Shown one piece after another: positions 6,662-15,232 of a stretch of DNA of 64,000 nucleotides. The translations under genes and the position numbers were made by a program. The notes beneath the pieces are model-generated. The model had not been told where the DNA came from. It ran no database searches and saw only the letters and a program-made list of their open reading frames with translations. The stretch is from Chryseobacterium indologenes (GTDB lineage Bacteria > Bacteroidota > Bacteroidia > Flavobacteriales > Weeksellaceae): the NCBI GenBank assembly GCA_016025055.1, contig CP065590.1, forward strand, positions 1,612,001-1,676,000, written 5' to 3'. Within the stretch, counting starts at the first letter, position 1. Every line of letters begins with the position of its first letter.

Positions 6662-7804
6662 TTAGTTTGTTTCCGTTCCCAAAAGAGTTGGAGCACTGTA
6701 GTTATTATTAAAATACCCTATGTTGTATTCCTGAGAGGTCCAGTTTCCTGTTTTTGAACTGAAAACGTATATCTTATGATCATATCTGTCTGTAAAAATA
6801 AAGTTCCCGTTAGATCTGGTAATCTCAGGAGTACTTAAATTATTATTATAATAAGTGATATGATACGACTGTGACTTCCATTCCATTGTTTTAGTATTAT
6901 ACACTACAACCTTACGATCATATTTGTCAACAAATGCAAAGTTACTTCCTGAGGCAAGAGCAGTAGGTTCTGTATTGTTATTGGTATAGCCTACATTAAA
7001 ATCCTGTGACGACCAGGTTCCGCTGATATAATTAAAAACGTACATTCTGTGATCATATCTGTCGACAAACAATGTGCTCCCATTAGATAAATAAAATAAG
7101 TAAGGAATACTATTATTATTAGTATATGTAGCACTATATGTTTGGGAAGTCCAGCTCCCCGTTCTCGAGCTATACATATAAACCTTACTGTCATATGAGT
7201 CTATAAACATTATATTTCCATTCTTTGCAGTCACTTCAGGAGTAGTATTATTATTGGTGTATCCTGCATTATAAGTCTGTGAAGTCCACAATCCTGTTTT
7301 AGAATTTAACACGTAGATTTTGCCTTCATATTTATCATTATAGAAATAATTACTGCTTTTACTTTCAATAATATCATCTCCGATGGAGGAGCTGGCTGAG
7401 GAAACATCAATTTTAGATGCCGTCATTGCATAAGGAACACTCATGAGCTGATTGGTTCCCACGCTGGTATAATTGGTTCCCCCTGCCGGGTCTATTTCCA
7501 CTTTAATAAATTTAGAATTTACGGCCCAGTTGATTCCGGAGAATGTTCCTGAAACCGGTGTTCCCTGCCCTATATTCAAATTGATCAATCCTTTTGAATT
7601 TGTTGTCTTGGAGTGTGTTTCCGTGTAAAGGTTTGTTCCTGAAGCGGCATTATTCAAAATACTGATTCGTACAGAAACATTCCCGTTAGTTACAGGACTT
7701 CCCGCTGCATTAAAAGCAATTGCCTGATAGGTAAATCCCTGGGGAATCTGTGCAAAGACTACAGCTGTTGTCAATGCCAGTAGAAAAGTGTATAATTTTT
7801 TCAT
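6662..7804 (-). CDS. Secreted protein with five ~45-residue propeller-like repeats
   Basis: A 380-residue protein with a signal peptide (cleavage probably after VVFAQ). Residues 20-130 form a domain common at the N-terminus of Bacteroidota surface proteins (FTYQAIAFNAAGSPV, LINLNIGQGTPVSG, LMSVPYAMTAS). Residues 154-375 hold five tandem repeats of 45-46 residues, of the form YDxKxYVY-S-TGxWxSQ-Y...YTNNN-P...NGN-F-D; the YD/YE anchors fall at 159, 204, 250, 295 and 341. Such repeats could form a small beta-propeller. No T9SS sorting domain is present, but the gene 9 nt upstream has one. Function unknown; surface binding is inference. Confidence 0.75.
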   Translation of the reverse strand: MKKLYTFLLALTTAVVFAQIPQGFTYQAIAFNAAGSPVTNGNVSVRISILNNAASGTNLYTETHSKTTNSKGLINLNIGQGTPVSGTFSGINWAVNSKFIKVEIDPAGGTNYTSVGTNQLMSVPYAMTASKIDVSSASSSIGDDIIESKSSNYFYNDKYEGKIYVLNSKTGLWTSQTYNAGYTNNNTTPEVTAKNGNIMFIDSYDSKVYMYSSRTGSWTSQTYSATYTNNNSIPYLFYLSNGSTLFVDRYDHRMYVFNYISGTWSSQDFNVGYTNNNTEPTALASGSNFAFVDKYDRKVVVYNTKTMEWKSQSYHITYYNNNLSTPEITRSNGNFIFTDRYDHKIYVFSSKTGNWTSQEYNIGYFNNNYSAPTLLGTETN

Positions 7805-7813
7805 GATGATTGT

Positions 7814-8268
7814 TTATTTTTTAATGATTTTGACAGATTTTAAATCCGAGTTTTTAAAGGTAAGCAGATACACTCCTTTCAGCAGAGAAGAAAGATCTAT
7901 ACGGTTATTATTAATCTCTTTTTGCATAATCAGCTTTCCGGACAGATCATACACGGAGACTTCCCGTGGTTTTTCTTTTAAAGAAATCTGAAGGGTAACA
8001 TAATCTGCTGTAGGATTGGGATAAACAATTACTTTATCTTGTTTTACAACCACTTCAGTAACTCCTAAAACATCAAGAACAGTTTGATAAAGCATTCCGA
8101 GTGTTCCCGAATTCTGCTGATCCGGATCATCAGGAACCACATAGATTTCCCCTACCGTATGCATCAGGTTATTATTAGATATTCCCCCGAATTGATATTT
8201 CCTATCAGACTTTGAGAGTAAAAAGTGACAGATAGGAGAAAACCTGTCAGAACGTAAAGTTTTTTCAT
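7814..8268 (-). CDS. Small T9SS type A sorting-domain protein (frameshifted)
   Basis: A signal peptide (MKKLYVLTGFLLSVTFYSQ) starts at the ATG at 8268 but is in a different frame from the rest. A one-base loss in the C5 tract at 8184-8188 explains this: restoring it gives ...NINSGGISNNNLMHTVGEIYVV. The full product would be about 151 residues. The C-terminal ~70 residues (VYPNPTADYVTLQIS, VSVYDLSGKLIMQ, LLKGVYLLTF) are a type A T9SS sorting domain, so the protein is exported across the outer membrane and attached or released. It is cotranscribed with the repeat protein downstream. Either a sequencing error or a phase-variable tract could cause the break. Confidence 0.75.
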
Positions 8269-8357
8269 GGAAATTAATTTTGAGCAAATATATAATAAAG
8301 ACAGTTATCTTTTAAAAGTTGTTTTTACTTCCACAACATCCTTTTAATCTTAAAGAA

Positions 8358-8382
8358 AAAGACCGGTATGGAACCGGTCTTT
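8358..8382 (-). terminator. Rho-independent terminator of lepA
   Basis: Stem AAAGACCGGT/ACCGGTCTTT with a 5-nt loop, followed on the minus strand by a T-rich tail; it lies 22 nt after the lepA stop. Confidence 0.85.
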
Positions 8383-8404
8383 TCATATATAAAATACTTG
8401 ATTT

Positions 8405-10201
8405 TTAATCATTAAGCTTTAAAACAGCCATAAATGCAGATTGTGGTACTTCTACTCTTCCGATCTGCTTCATTTTTTTCTTCCCTTCTTTCTGTTTCTC
8501 CAATAATTTACGTTTTCTGGAAATATCTCCACCGTAACATTTTGCGGTAACATCTTTTCTTAGAGCCTTGATCGTTTCTCTTGCGATAACTTTCGTTCCC
8601 AATGCTGCCTGAACAGCGATATCAAACTGCTGTCTCGGGATCAGTTCACGAAGTTTCTCACACATTCTCTTACCGATATAGTAAGCATTACTGTCATGGA
8701 TCAGCGATGAAAGGGCATCTACCATGTCACCATTAATCAGAATATCCATTTTTACAAGCTTGGAAGCTCTGAATCCAATCGGATGGTAATCGAATGACGC
8801 ATATCCTTTAGAGATTGATTTTAACCTGTCATAGAAATCAAATACAACTTCTGCCAACGGCATGTTGAAAATCAATTCTACTCTTTCAGAAGTTAAATAA
8901 CTTTGGTTAACGATCTCCCCTCTTTTTTCAATACATAAGGTCATTACTGCTCCCACGAAATCGGACTTTGTAATGATAGAAGCTTTAATGAAAGGTTCTT
9001 CTACCCTGTCCATTGTTGAAGGGTCCATCATTTCTGACGGGTTATTGATCAGAATCGGAACTTCAGGTTCTTTTTTGGTATATCCGAAGTAAGAAACGTT
9101 GGGTACCGTTGTAATAACGTTCATATTGAATTCTCTATCCAAACGTTCCTGAACAATTTCCATGTGAAGCATTCCCAGAAATCCGCAACGGAACCCGAAA
9201 CCAAGGGCAGCGGAACTTTCCGGTTCAAAAACCAGGGAAGCATCATTCAATCTTAATTTCTCCAGAGAGAATCTTAATTCTTCAAAATCCTCAGAATCAA
9301 TTGGGTAGATACCGGCAAATACCATCGGTTTTACTTCTTCAAAACCATCAATTGGTCCATCTGCAGGTTTTTCAAAAGAGGTAATGGTATCTCCTACTTT
9401 TACTTCACGGGCATCTTTAATTCCGGAAACCAGATATCCTACATCTCCACACTGAATGGTTTTCTTAGGAACCTGTTTCAGCTTCAATGTACCCACCTCA
9501 TCAGCGCCATATTCCTTACCTGTGGCAAAAAATTTGATTTTTTCATTTTTTGTAATACTTCCGTTTACTACTTTGAAATATGCTTCAATTCCTCTGAACG
9601 GGTTATAAACCGAGTCAAAGATCAAAGCCTGAAGTGGTCCGTCAGGATTTCCAACAGGAGCCGGAATCCTTTCAACAATTTGTTCTAAAAGATGGTGAAC
9701 TCCTTCTCCTGTTTTTCCTGAAACTCTTAATACATCTTCATATTCGCAACCGATTAAATTCATAATTTCGTCGGTTACTTCTTCAGGGTTTGCAGAAGGA
9801 AGGTCAATTTTATTCAAAATTGGAATGATCGTAAGGTCATTTTCTAATGCTAAATAAAGATTACTGATGGTCTGTGCCTGGATACTTTGCGCAGCATCCA
9901 CAATAAGAAGGGCACCTTCACAAGCAGCAATAGAACGGGAAACTTCATAAGAAAAGTCTACGTGTCCCGGGGTATCGATAAGGTTTAAAATAAATTTTTC
10001 ACCTTTATACTCATAATCCATCTGGATCGCGTGTGACTTAATGGTAATCCCACGTTCTTTCTCCAAATCCATATCATCCAGCGTCTGAGACTGTAATTCT
10101 CTTTGGGTAACAGTGTTTGTATACTCCAAAAGACGGTCTGCCAAAGTACTTTTACCATGGTCGATATGAGCGATTATGCAAAAATTTCGTATGTTTTTCA
10201 T
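8405..10201 (-). CDS. lepA: Elongation factor 4 (LepA), back-translocating GTPase
   Basis: 598 residues, the normal LepA length. The GTPase motifs are all present: G1 AHIDHGKS near residue 10, the RGIT switch I, DTPGHVDF, and NKIDLP. The C-terminal LepA-specific region is seen in [20 protein letters not shown], a lysine-rich tail that contacts tRNA. LepA binds the ribosome and remodels stalled or mis-translocated complexes. It is a single gene with its own terminator at 8358-8382. A TATCTTTG -7-like box lies at 10221-10228 (minus strand), 20 nt upstream of the start. Confidence 0.98.
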   Translation of the reverse strand: MKNIRNFCIIAHIDHGKSTLADRLLEYTNTVTQRELQSQTLDDMDLEKERGITIKSHAIQMDYEYKGEKFILNLIDTPGHVDFSYEVSRSIAACEGALLIVDAAQSIQAQTISNLYLALENDLTIIPILNKIDLPSANPEEVTDEIMNLIGCEYEDVLRVSGKTGEGVHHLLEQIVERIPAPVGNPDGPLQALIFDSVYNPFRGIEAYFKVVNGSITKNEKIKFFATGKEYGADEVGTLKLKQVPKKTIQCGDVGYLVSGIKDAREVKVGDTITSFEKPADGPIDGFEEVKPMVFAGIYPIDSEDFEELRFSLEKLRLNDASLVFEPESSAALGFGFRCGFLGMLHMEIVQERLDREFNMNVITTVPNVSYFGYTKKEPEVPILINNPSEMMDPSTMDRVEEPFIKASIITKSDFVGAVMTLCIEKRGEIVNQSYLTSERVELIFNMPLAEVVFDFYDRLKSISKGYASFDYHPIGFRASKLVKMDILINGDMVDALSSLIHDSNAYYIGKRMCEKLRELIPRQQFDIAVQAALGTKVIARETIKALRKDVTAKCYGGDISRKRKLLEKQKEGKKKMKQIGRVEVPQSAFMAVLKLND

Positions 10202-10220
10202 TTAAGAATCTTGTAATTTG

Positions 10221-10228
10221 CAAAGATA
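10221..10228 (-). promoter_or_regulatory. -7 promoter box of lepA
   Basis: TATCTTTG on the minus strand fits the Bacteroidota TAnnTTTG consensus, 20 nt from the lepA ATG. No well-placed TTG -33 element was found. Confidence 0.45.
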
Positions 10229-10326
10229 AGAAAATGCAAGAGAATTTTTCATGCTTAATTTTTACTTTTAACTGAAACACAGATAACAATACTGATGAAA
10301 GTGAATTTTTCCTCTTTTTTCAATAT

Positions 10327-11346
10327 CTATTTAGTTTTACCAAAGTCTTCCGGTACAATATAATTTCCTGTAAAAGGATCAATATAAACCGGAACTCCTG
10401 AAGAAATATTCTTTTTGTTTGATACACTGGCATCGATAACGGCACCAATAATACCACCGACCAGACCACCCGCGGCTGCGCCAATTGTAACACCGGTTAC
10501 AGCTGTTTCAGGAAATAGTTCAGCTTTCGTCACCTCAATAAAAACTCCTTGATCATTTTTGAAAATCTCGGTATAACCTACCGGAATATTTTTATAGGCT
10601 CTGCCATCATATACAAAAGCGTAAAAATGTCTTATTGCCGTTTTTTCTTCTCCTTTTACTGCTTTTGTAATAATTCCTTTATTATTGGTTTGAAAAGTAA
10701 ATCCGGGTTCAGGATTATGGGTAAAAAAACTATAATAATCCCGGTAAACTCCTTCTTTTAATTCGTCTGTTTTTAAAATACTAAGCTTTTCTTTTAATAC
10801 CGAAGTATAGTCGGGAAGTTCGCTTTCTGAAAGAACATATTCCCACGGCGTGGCATTGTAGGATTTTTTTAACAGGTCTGTAAAAATTAATGTTACTTTT
10901 CTTGCTAAATTTTGCCCGAGATAAGGAGTCGTACGGGATGAAACGGTAGCAACCGTATCTTTTCTGTACACAAAATGATATCCATCTTCTTTTTTCATAA
11001 AAGTACTTGCTCTCAGTTCCAGTTTTCCGATGGAATATTTTTCCTTCTTGTCTTCCGAAATGTTCAGATTTTCCAGCACAAGAACCATATCATTCTGACC
11101 TCTCACCGGATTGTATTTGTAAAACCAATCTTTAAGATCTTTATCTGCTCCATTTTCAAAAACAACTTTCACTTCGTCTTTATGATGCATTACGCTTCCT
11201 ATTTCAGGATTTGTCCTTTGATCTATCACCGTAAAGTTTTTGATAGATTTTTTGTCATCTTTAATAGATTTTGAAAGATCAATAGTTTCTATTTTCTGAC
11301 CCAATAATAAGATTGAAAACAGTAAAAAGAAAAGTGATTTTTGCAT
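10327..11346 (-). CDS. Secreted hypothetical protein with glycine zipper
   Basis: A 339-residue protein with an N-terminal hydrophobic signal (LFFLLFSILLLGQ). The body is a mixed alpha/beta region with no family I recognise. Near residues 285-305 there is a glycine-zipper membrane-inserting segment (GVTIGAAAGGLVGGIIGAVI), followed by a short tail with VPVYIDPFTGNYIVPEDFG. The zipper suggests contact with the outer membrane. It is a single gene, about 100 nt from the terminator of the sigma-factor operon. Function unknown. Confidence 0.6.
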   Translation of the reverse strand: MQKSLFFLLFSILLLGQKIETIDLSKSIKDDKKSIKNFTVIDQRTNPEIGSVMHHKDEVKVVFENGADKDLKDWFYKYNPVRGQNDMVLVLENLNISEDKKEKYSIGKLELRASTFMKKEDGYHFVYRKDTVATVSSRTTPYLGQNLARKVTLIFTDLLKKSYNATPWEYVLSESELPDYTSVLKEKLSILKTDELKEGVYRDYYSFFTHNPEPGFTFQTNNKGIITKAVKGEEKTAIRHFYAFVYDGRAYKNIPVGYTEIFKNDQGVFIEVTKAELFPETAVTGVTIGAAAGGLVGGIIGAVIDASVSNKKNISSGVPVYIDPFTGNYIVPEDFGKTK

Positions 11347-11391
11347 ACATATACTTTTTCACAAAAGTAATTTTTTTGTTTTATAAATTAA

Positions 11392-11422
11392 ACGGCTCTC
11401 ACAAAAAGATCTGTGAGAGCCG
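11392..11422 (-). terminator. Terminator of the sigma-factor operon
   Basis: Strong 12-bp stem ACGGCTCTCACA/TGTGAGAGCCGT with a 7-nt loop, 23 nt downstream of the last gene of the sigma operon. Confidence 0.85.
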
Positions 11423-11445
11423 TCCAACATTAAAAAAATAAACTA

Positions 11446-11955
11446 TTATGGGTTTTGTCTAGATCCCTGACTATTATGATTTACGTGATTCTTTTTTTCA
11501 TTCATTTTATCCCTCATCATCCCTTCTGACTGGAACAATTTAAGAACTTTCTGACACGGTATCACTTCCTGCATTTTATCTGCATATCTTTTCCTGTTAT
11601 CCAATAGCTTCTGCCCTATTTCAAAGCTTTGCTGCAACTTAGCCTTTGCCTCATCATCTGATAAAGTCTCAGGATTAAAGCCCGGATCAAATTGACTTTT
11701 TATTTGTTTCTGACTTTCGAGATACTCGTTATAAAGCTGGGTAAATTCTGCTTTGTCCCCGGGATCGATATTCAGATTATCCATGATCATGTTGTTTCGG
11801 AACTTCTTAAGGAGTTCTTTTCTTTCTTCCGGCGAAAGATTGTTGATGACCTCTTTTCTTTGCTTAGGATCCATCTTTTTCCAGTCGTAATCCGATCTTT
11901 GGGCATTCAGGCCAAAACCATAAATAATAAAAAACGTCAATACTATCTTTTTCAT
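11446..11955 (-). CDS. Periplasmic Spy/CpxP-like helical protein, third gene of sigma operon
   Basis: A 169-residue exported protein: signal peptide ending FGLNAQ, then a helical, highly charged body containing SPEERKELLKKFRNN and a C-terminal helix with a tail rich in Asn, His and Gln. The LTxEQ-like helical region is reminiscent of Spy/CpxP periplasmic chaperones, but sequence evidence is weak. It lies 9 nt after the anti-sigma gene, so it is probably a target or modulator of that signalling pathway. Its role as an envelope-stress accessory is inference. Confidence 0.6.
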   Translation of the reverse strand: MKKIVLTFFIIYGFGLNAQRSDYDWKKMDPKQRKEVINNLSPEERKELLKKFRNNMIMDNLNIDPGDKAEFTQLYNEYLESQKQIKSQFDPGFNPETLSDDEAKAKLQQSFEIGQKLLDNRKRYADKMQEVIPCQKVLKLFQSEGMMRDKMNEKKNHVNHNSQGSRQNP

Positions 11956-11964
11956 CTTTCTTTA

Positions 11965-12507
11965 TTAATTATATAAATCCAAATAAACATCTTGTGTTGA
12001 GTTGCTTGCTAATTCTGCAATTTCAGTATTAGAAAACGAATCCAGATAATCATTCATTCGGGTTTCTTCTTTTCCGGTAACAGTTTTCACCGATGATGAT
12101 CCTGTCATTTTTTCATTTGCATTTTCGCCTTTAACCACGTATGTAGAATTATTTTTCTGATTTTCAAATGTTTGATTATTATTTTCAACAGAAGTTAAAT
12201 CAGCTTTTAAAGTTTCATAGGCGACTTCACTTTCGGTTTTTGGCTCTCCTTTGTTAACGGCGTATGCAGTCTTAGAATTCAGACTTTCTTCCACCGGATT
12301 GCTGTTATCCGAATTGAAAACATAAGTTGCACCAAAGATCAAGGCTAGTGACGCAGCGGCAGCATACATCCAGTTCAGTTTAAAGACAGGTGCTTTTTTG
12401 CTTGTCTTTATATCGTTCATAACGTTCTCCTGAATATTCTCAAACAGATTATCAGGGACTGTGTAAATGTTTTTACGCTCTAGTTTTTCTATGTTGAACT
12501 CTTTCAT
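11965..12507 (-). CDS. Anti-sigma factor-like single-pass membrane protein
   Basis: 180 residues: a short cytoplasmic N-terminal segment (1-40, EKLERKNIYTVPDNLFENIQE), one transmembrane helix (about 46-64, MYAAAASLALIFGATYVF), and a Ser/Asn/Thr-rich periplasmic region. This layout, 17 nt downstream of an ECF sigma gene, is that of an anti-sigma factor that sequesters the sigma factor at the membrane. No HxxxCxxC zinc motif is visible, so it belongs to a non-ZAS type. Confidence is high for pairing, moderate for activity. Confidence 0.7.
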   Translation of the reverse strand: MKEFNIEKLERKNIYTVPDNLFENIQENVMNDIKTSKKAPVFKLNWMYAAAASLALIFGATYVFNSDNSNPVEESLNSKTAYAVNKGEPKTESEVAYETLKADLTSVENNNQTFENQKNNSTYVVKGENANEKMTGSSSVKTVTGKEETRMNDYLDSFSNTEIAELASNSTQDVYLDLYN

Positions 12508-12524
12508 CTTTGTTTTGTCAAAAA

Positions 12525-13076
12525 TTATCTTTCGTAATTTTCCTTAATATAATCTTCAATTTTTTGCTTGGCATAATGATAATTGGTCTTTAAAGTCCCT
12601 ACTGACATATCTACAATTTTGGATATCTCTTCATAGGGCAAATCATCATAATACCGCATCATAAATACAAGCTTCTGCTTTTCCGGCAGGCTCTGGATGG
12701 CACTTTGCAGTAAAACCTGTATTTCTTCGGCATCTCCTTCGGTATTATCGGCTACAAGATTCTGCATATGATACTCTGCATCCTCATCGGTTTTTTTCAT
12801 TTTATTCATTTTGTTGACCTGCTGCAGCGCTTCGTTGGTTGCGATTCTGTACAGCCAGGTATACAGCTGGCTATCATTTTTAAACTGATGAAAATTCTGA
12901 TAAGCTTTTATAAAAGTCTCCTGCAAGGTATCCTGGGCAAGATCTCCGTCTACGATAATTCTTCTTATATGCCAGTACAATCTGCTTTGATAGGCATCCA
13001 TCAAGGCACGGACACCTTTATCCTGGGTCCGTGGATTCTGCATCAACGAAATTATTTCCGTGTCCTTAATCTTCAT
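12525..13076 (-). CDS. ECF-type RNA polymerase sigma factor
   Basis: 183 residues with sigma region 2 (AYQSRLYWHIRRII, then DLAQDTLQETFIKAYQNF and the -10 recognition helix FKNDSQLYTWLYRIATNEAL) and region 4 (LPEKQKLVFMMRYYDDLPYEEISKIV, and a helix-turn-helix SVGTLKTNYHYAKQKI). It directs RNA polymerase to a stress or envelope regulon. It leads a three-gene operon with the membrane anti-sigma and an exported helical protein. A TACTTTTG -7-like box (13102-13109, minus strand) lies 25 nt upstream; autoregulation is likely but no dedicated site is obvious. Confidence 0.95.
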   Translation of the reverse strand: MKIKDTEIISLMQNPRTQDKGVRALMDAYQSRLYWHIRRIIVDGDLAQDTLQETFIKAYQNFHQFKNDSQLYTWLYRIATNEALQQVNKMNKMKKTDEDAEYHMQNLVADNTEGDAEEIQVLLQSAIQSLPEKQKLVFMMRYYDDLPYEEISKIVDMSVGTLKTNYHYAKQKIEDYIKENYER

Positions 13077-13254
13077 AGGTGCCTATCACTTTTTTAGATT
13101 ACAAAAGTAATTGAAAGTTAAATTATTTAATCACTTTTTAGCTTAAATATCAAAATAATATGAGACTCTTACGCAATAAACGTGCCTACGCAAAAGTTCC
13201 TGACCTTTGCTGAGTGTCTTTTTAAAAGTCGACTTAAAATCTTATCTTTGTTAG

Positions 13255-14003
13255 ATGCAAACTGTAATAATCGGTTCCGGAAATGTAGCCTATCACATGG
13301 CTAAGGCTTTTACACGTAAAGGTATTCCTCTAGCCCAGATTTTTGGCAGGAACGAAAAAGAATTAAAAAATATTTCTGAAGAATTAAACATTCCTCATTC
13401 TATAGAATCACTGAAAGATGCAGATCTGTATATCATCTGTGTAAGTGATAATTCTGTTGAGGAGGTTTCCAAAATTATTCAGAAAAAAACTGTCTGGTTG
13501 CCCACACTTCAGGTTCTCTTCCTAAAGAAATACTGGCAGGAGAGTACAGGAAGTCAAGTTTTTATCCGCTACAGACGTTTTCAAAATCAAAAGAACTGGA
13601 GTATGAAAAGATTCCATTCTTTATTGAAGCTGAAAATGAGGAAGATAAACAATTATTATTTGAGCTTGCCTCCAGAATTTCTGAACATGTGATGGAGAGT
13701 AATCATGAGAAAAGAAAATATATTCACCTCACTGCAGTTTTTGCCTGTAACTTTGTGAATCACATGTTTTCAAGAGCTAAAGAAATTTCGGATTCACAGA
13801 ATATTCCTTTTACGTATTTTTTACCCCTGATCGACGAAACCGTTCAGAAAATACATGAAATTGAGCCAAAACAGGCGCAAACGGGTCCGGCAGTAAGAAA
13901 TGATGTAAGGGTCTTACAATTACATGAGCAGCTTTTACAAGGCGAAAGTCTTGATATTTATAAGATAATGAATCATTCTATTCAGAAAATGTATGAGCTA
14001 TAA
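13255..14003 (+). CDS. DUF2520/Rossmann-fold dehydrogenase-like protein (frameshifted)
   Basis: An N-terminal NAD(P)-binding domain starts VIIGSGNVAYHMAKAF (GxGxxA). The frame breaks at the A7 tract 13483-13489: one extra A would give KKNCLVAHTSGSLPKEIL and continue through FYPLQTFSKSKELEYEKIPFFIEA to the C-terminal DUF2520 helical domain (HLTAVFACNFVNHM, PFTYFLPLIDETVQK, TGPAVRNDV), for about 249 residues in all. The family resembles pyrroline-5-carboxylate reductase and 6-phosphogluconate dehydrogenase; the substrate is unknown. It overlaps the next gene (kdsC) by 11 nt. Very probably one intact gene with a sequence error. Confidence 0.85.
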
Positions 14004-14511
14004 AGAGAAATTAAAAGATATCAAAGCCTTTGTATTTGATGTTGACGGAGTTTTCACAGACGGAAGCGTGTACCTTATGCCCGGTGGAAACATGTGCAGA
14101 GTGATGAATGTATTGGATGGCTATGCGGTTGTTAAAGCTTTAAAAAACAATTATATAATAGGCGTAATTACCGGTGGAAATGACGAAATGGTAAAGCACA
14201 GAATCAATTACCTTGGAATCCAGGATTATTATCCGAAGTCTCATAATAAAATGGCTGATTTTGAAGATTTTAAAAAGAAATATAATCTTACGAATGAAGA
14301 GATTCTGACCATGGGTGATGATCTTCCGGATATCCATATCATGGAAAATTCGGCTATTGCTGCATGCCCGGAAAATGCTGTACCGGAAGTTAAAGGTATT
14401 TCTCATTATATTTCTCCTAAAAAAGGCGGAACCGGAGCGGTACGCGATGTCATTGAGCAGGTAATGAAAGTTCAGGGAAACTGGCATGACGATAATACCC
14501 AATCTATTTAA
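13993..14511 (+). CDS. kdsC: KdsC-like HAD phosphatase (KDO 8-phosphate phosphatase)
   Basis: 172 residues of the HAD class IIIA fold, typical for KdsC. Motif I is FVFDVDGVFTDG, where the two aspartates are nucleophile and acid; motif II is GVITGG; motif IV is MGDDLPDIHIM. It hydrolyses 3-deoxy-D-manno-octulosonate 8-phosphate to KDO for lipopolysaccharide; related sugars such as 9-carbon acids are alternatives. It starts within the end of the DUF2520 gene and is followed 8 nt later by maf, which indicates coupled expression. Confidence 0.9.
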   Translation: MSYKEKLKDIKAFVFDVDGVFTDGSVYLMPGGNMCRVMNVLDGYAVVKALKNNYIIGVITGGNDEMVKHRINYLGIQDYYPKSHNKMADFEDFKKKYNLTNEEILTMGDDLPDIHIMENSAIAACPENAVPEVKGISHYISPKKGGTGAVRDVIEQVMKVQGNWHDDNTQSI

Positions 14512-14519
14512 TAATTACC

Positions 14520-15083
14520 ATGAAATTACTTTTAGCATCACAATCCCCAAGGAGAAAGGAACTTCTTTCCAGCCTTGGTTTCGACTTCGAAGTGGTAAAA
14601 ATCGACTGTGAAGAAATTCTTCCGCAACACATTAAAATAGAGGAAGCGGCAGCCTATTTATCCGAATTAAAAGCAGATACCTTCAGATCCTTAACAGACG
14701 GTGAAGTTTTACTTACTGCGGACACGGTAGTGGCTATTGATAATCAGATCCTCGGAAAGCCTACAGATGCTGATAATGCGTTTGCAATGCTCCGAAATCT
14801 TTCAGGAAAAACCCATCAGGTATATACGGGAATTTCGATCAAGACTGTGGATAAAATATATACGCAGACCGATGTTGCAGAGGTGACTTTTGATGAAATC
14901 ACCGATGATGAAGCCGCCTTTTATATTCAAAATTATAAGCCTTTCGATAAAGCAGGAAGCTATGGTATTCAGGAATGGTTGGGAATGGCAAAAATCACAA
15001 AAATGAACGGAAGTTTTTATACCATTATGGGGCTTCCGACACATCTGGTCTACAAAACTCTCAAAGAAATCTCCGAGGTTTAA
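14520..15083 (+). CDS. maf: Maf-like nucleoside triphosphate pyrophosphatase
   Basis: 187 residues, the length of the Maf/HAM1-like family. The N-terminal signature LLLASQSPRRKELLSSLG is diagnostic, and DTVVAIDNQILGKP plus YTGISI and DKAGSYGIQEW complete the active-site motifs. Maf enzymes remove pyrophosphate from dTTP, UTP and modified bases, cleaning the nucleotide pool and arresting septation. It is the last gene of the DUF2520-kdsC-maf cluster; the C-terminal residues (LPTHLVYKTLKEI) match the family end. Confidence 0.93.
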   Translation: MKLLLASQSPRRKELLSSLGFDFEVVKIDCEEILPQHIKIEEAAAYLSELKADTFRSLTDGEVLLTADTVVAIDNQILGKPTDADNAFAMLRNLSGKTHQVYTGISIKTVDKIYTQTDVAEVTFDEITDDEAAFYIQNYKPFDKAGSYGIQEWLGMAKITKMNGSFYTIMGLPTHLVYKTLKEISEV

Positions 15084-15232
15084 TCATCACTGAGGTTTCT
15101 TCTGAAAAATTAAGAAAAAATATAAATGTATCCGGAAGAAATATAAATATTATTCATTATAAAATTTTATTATTTTTACAAAATTATCAAACTGCTGATA
15201 ATAAAAAGCAGATTAGCTAGTTATATTGAATA

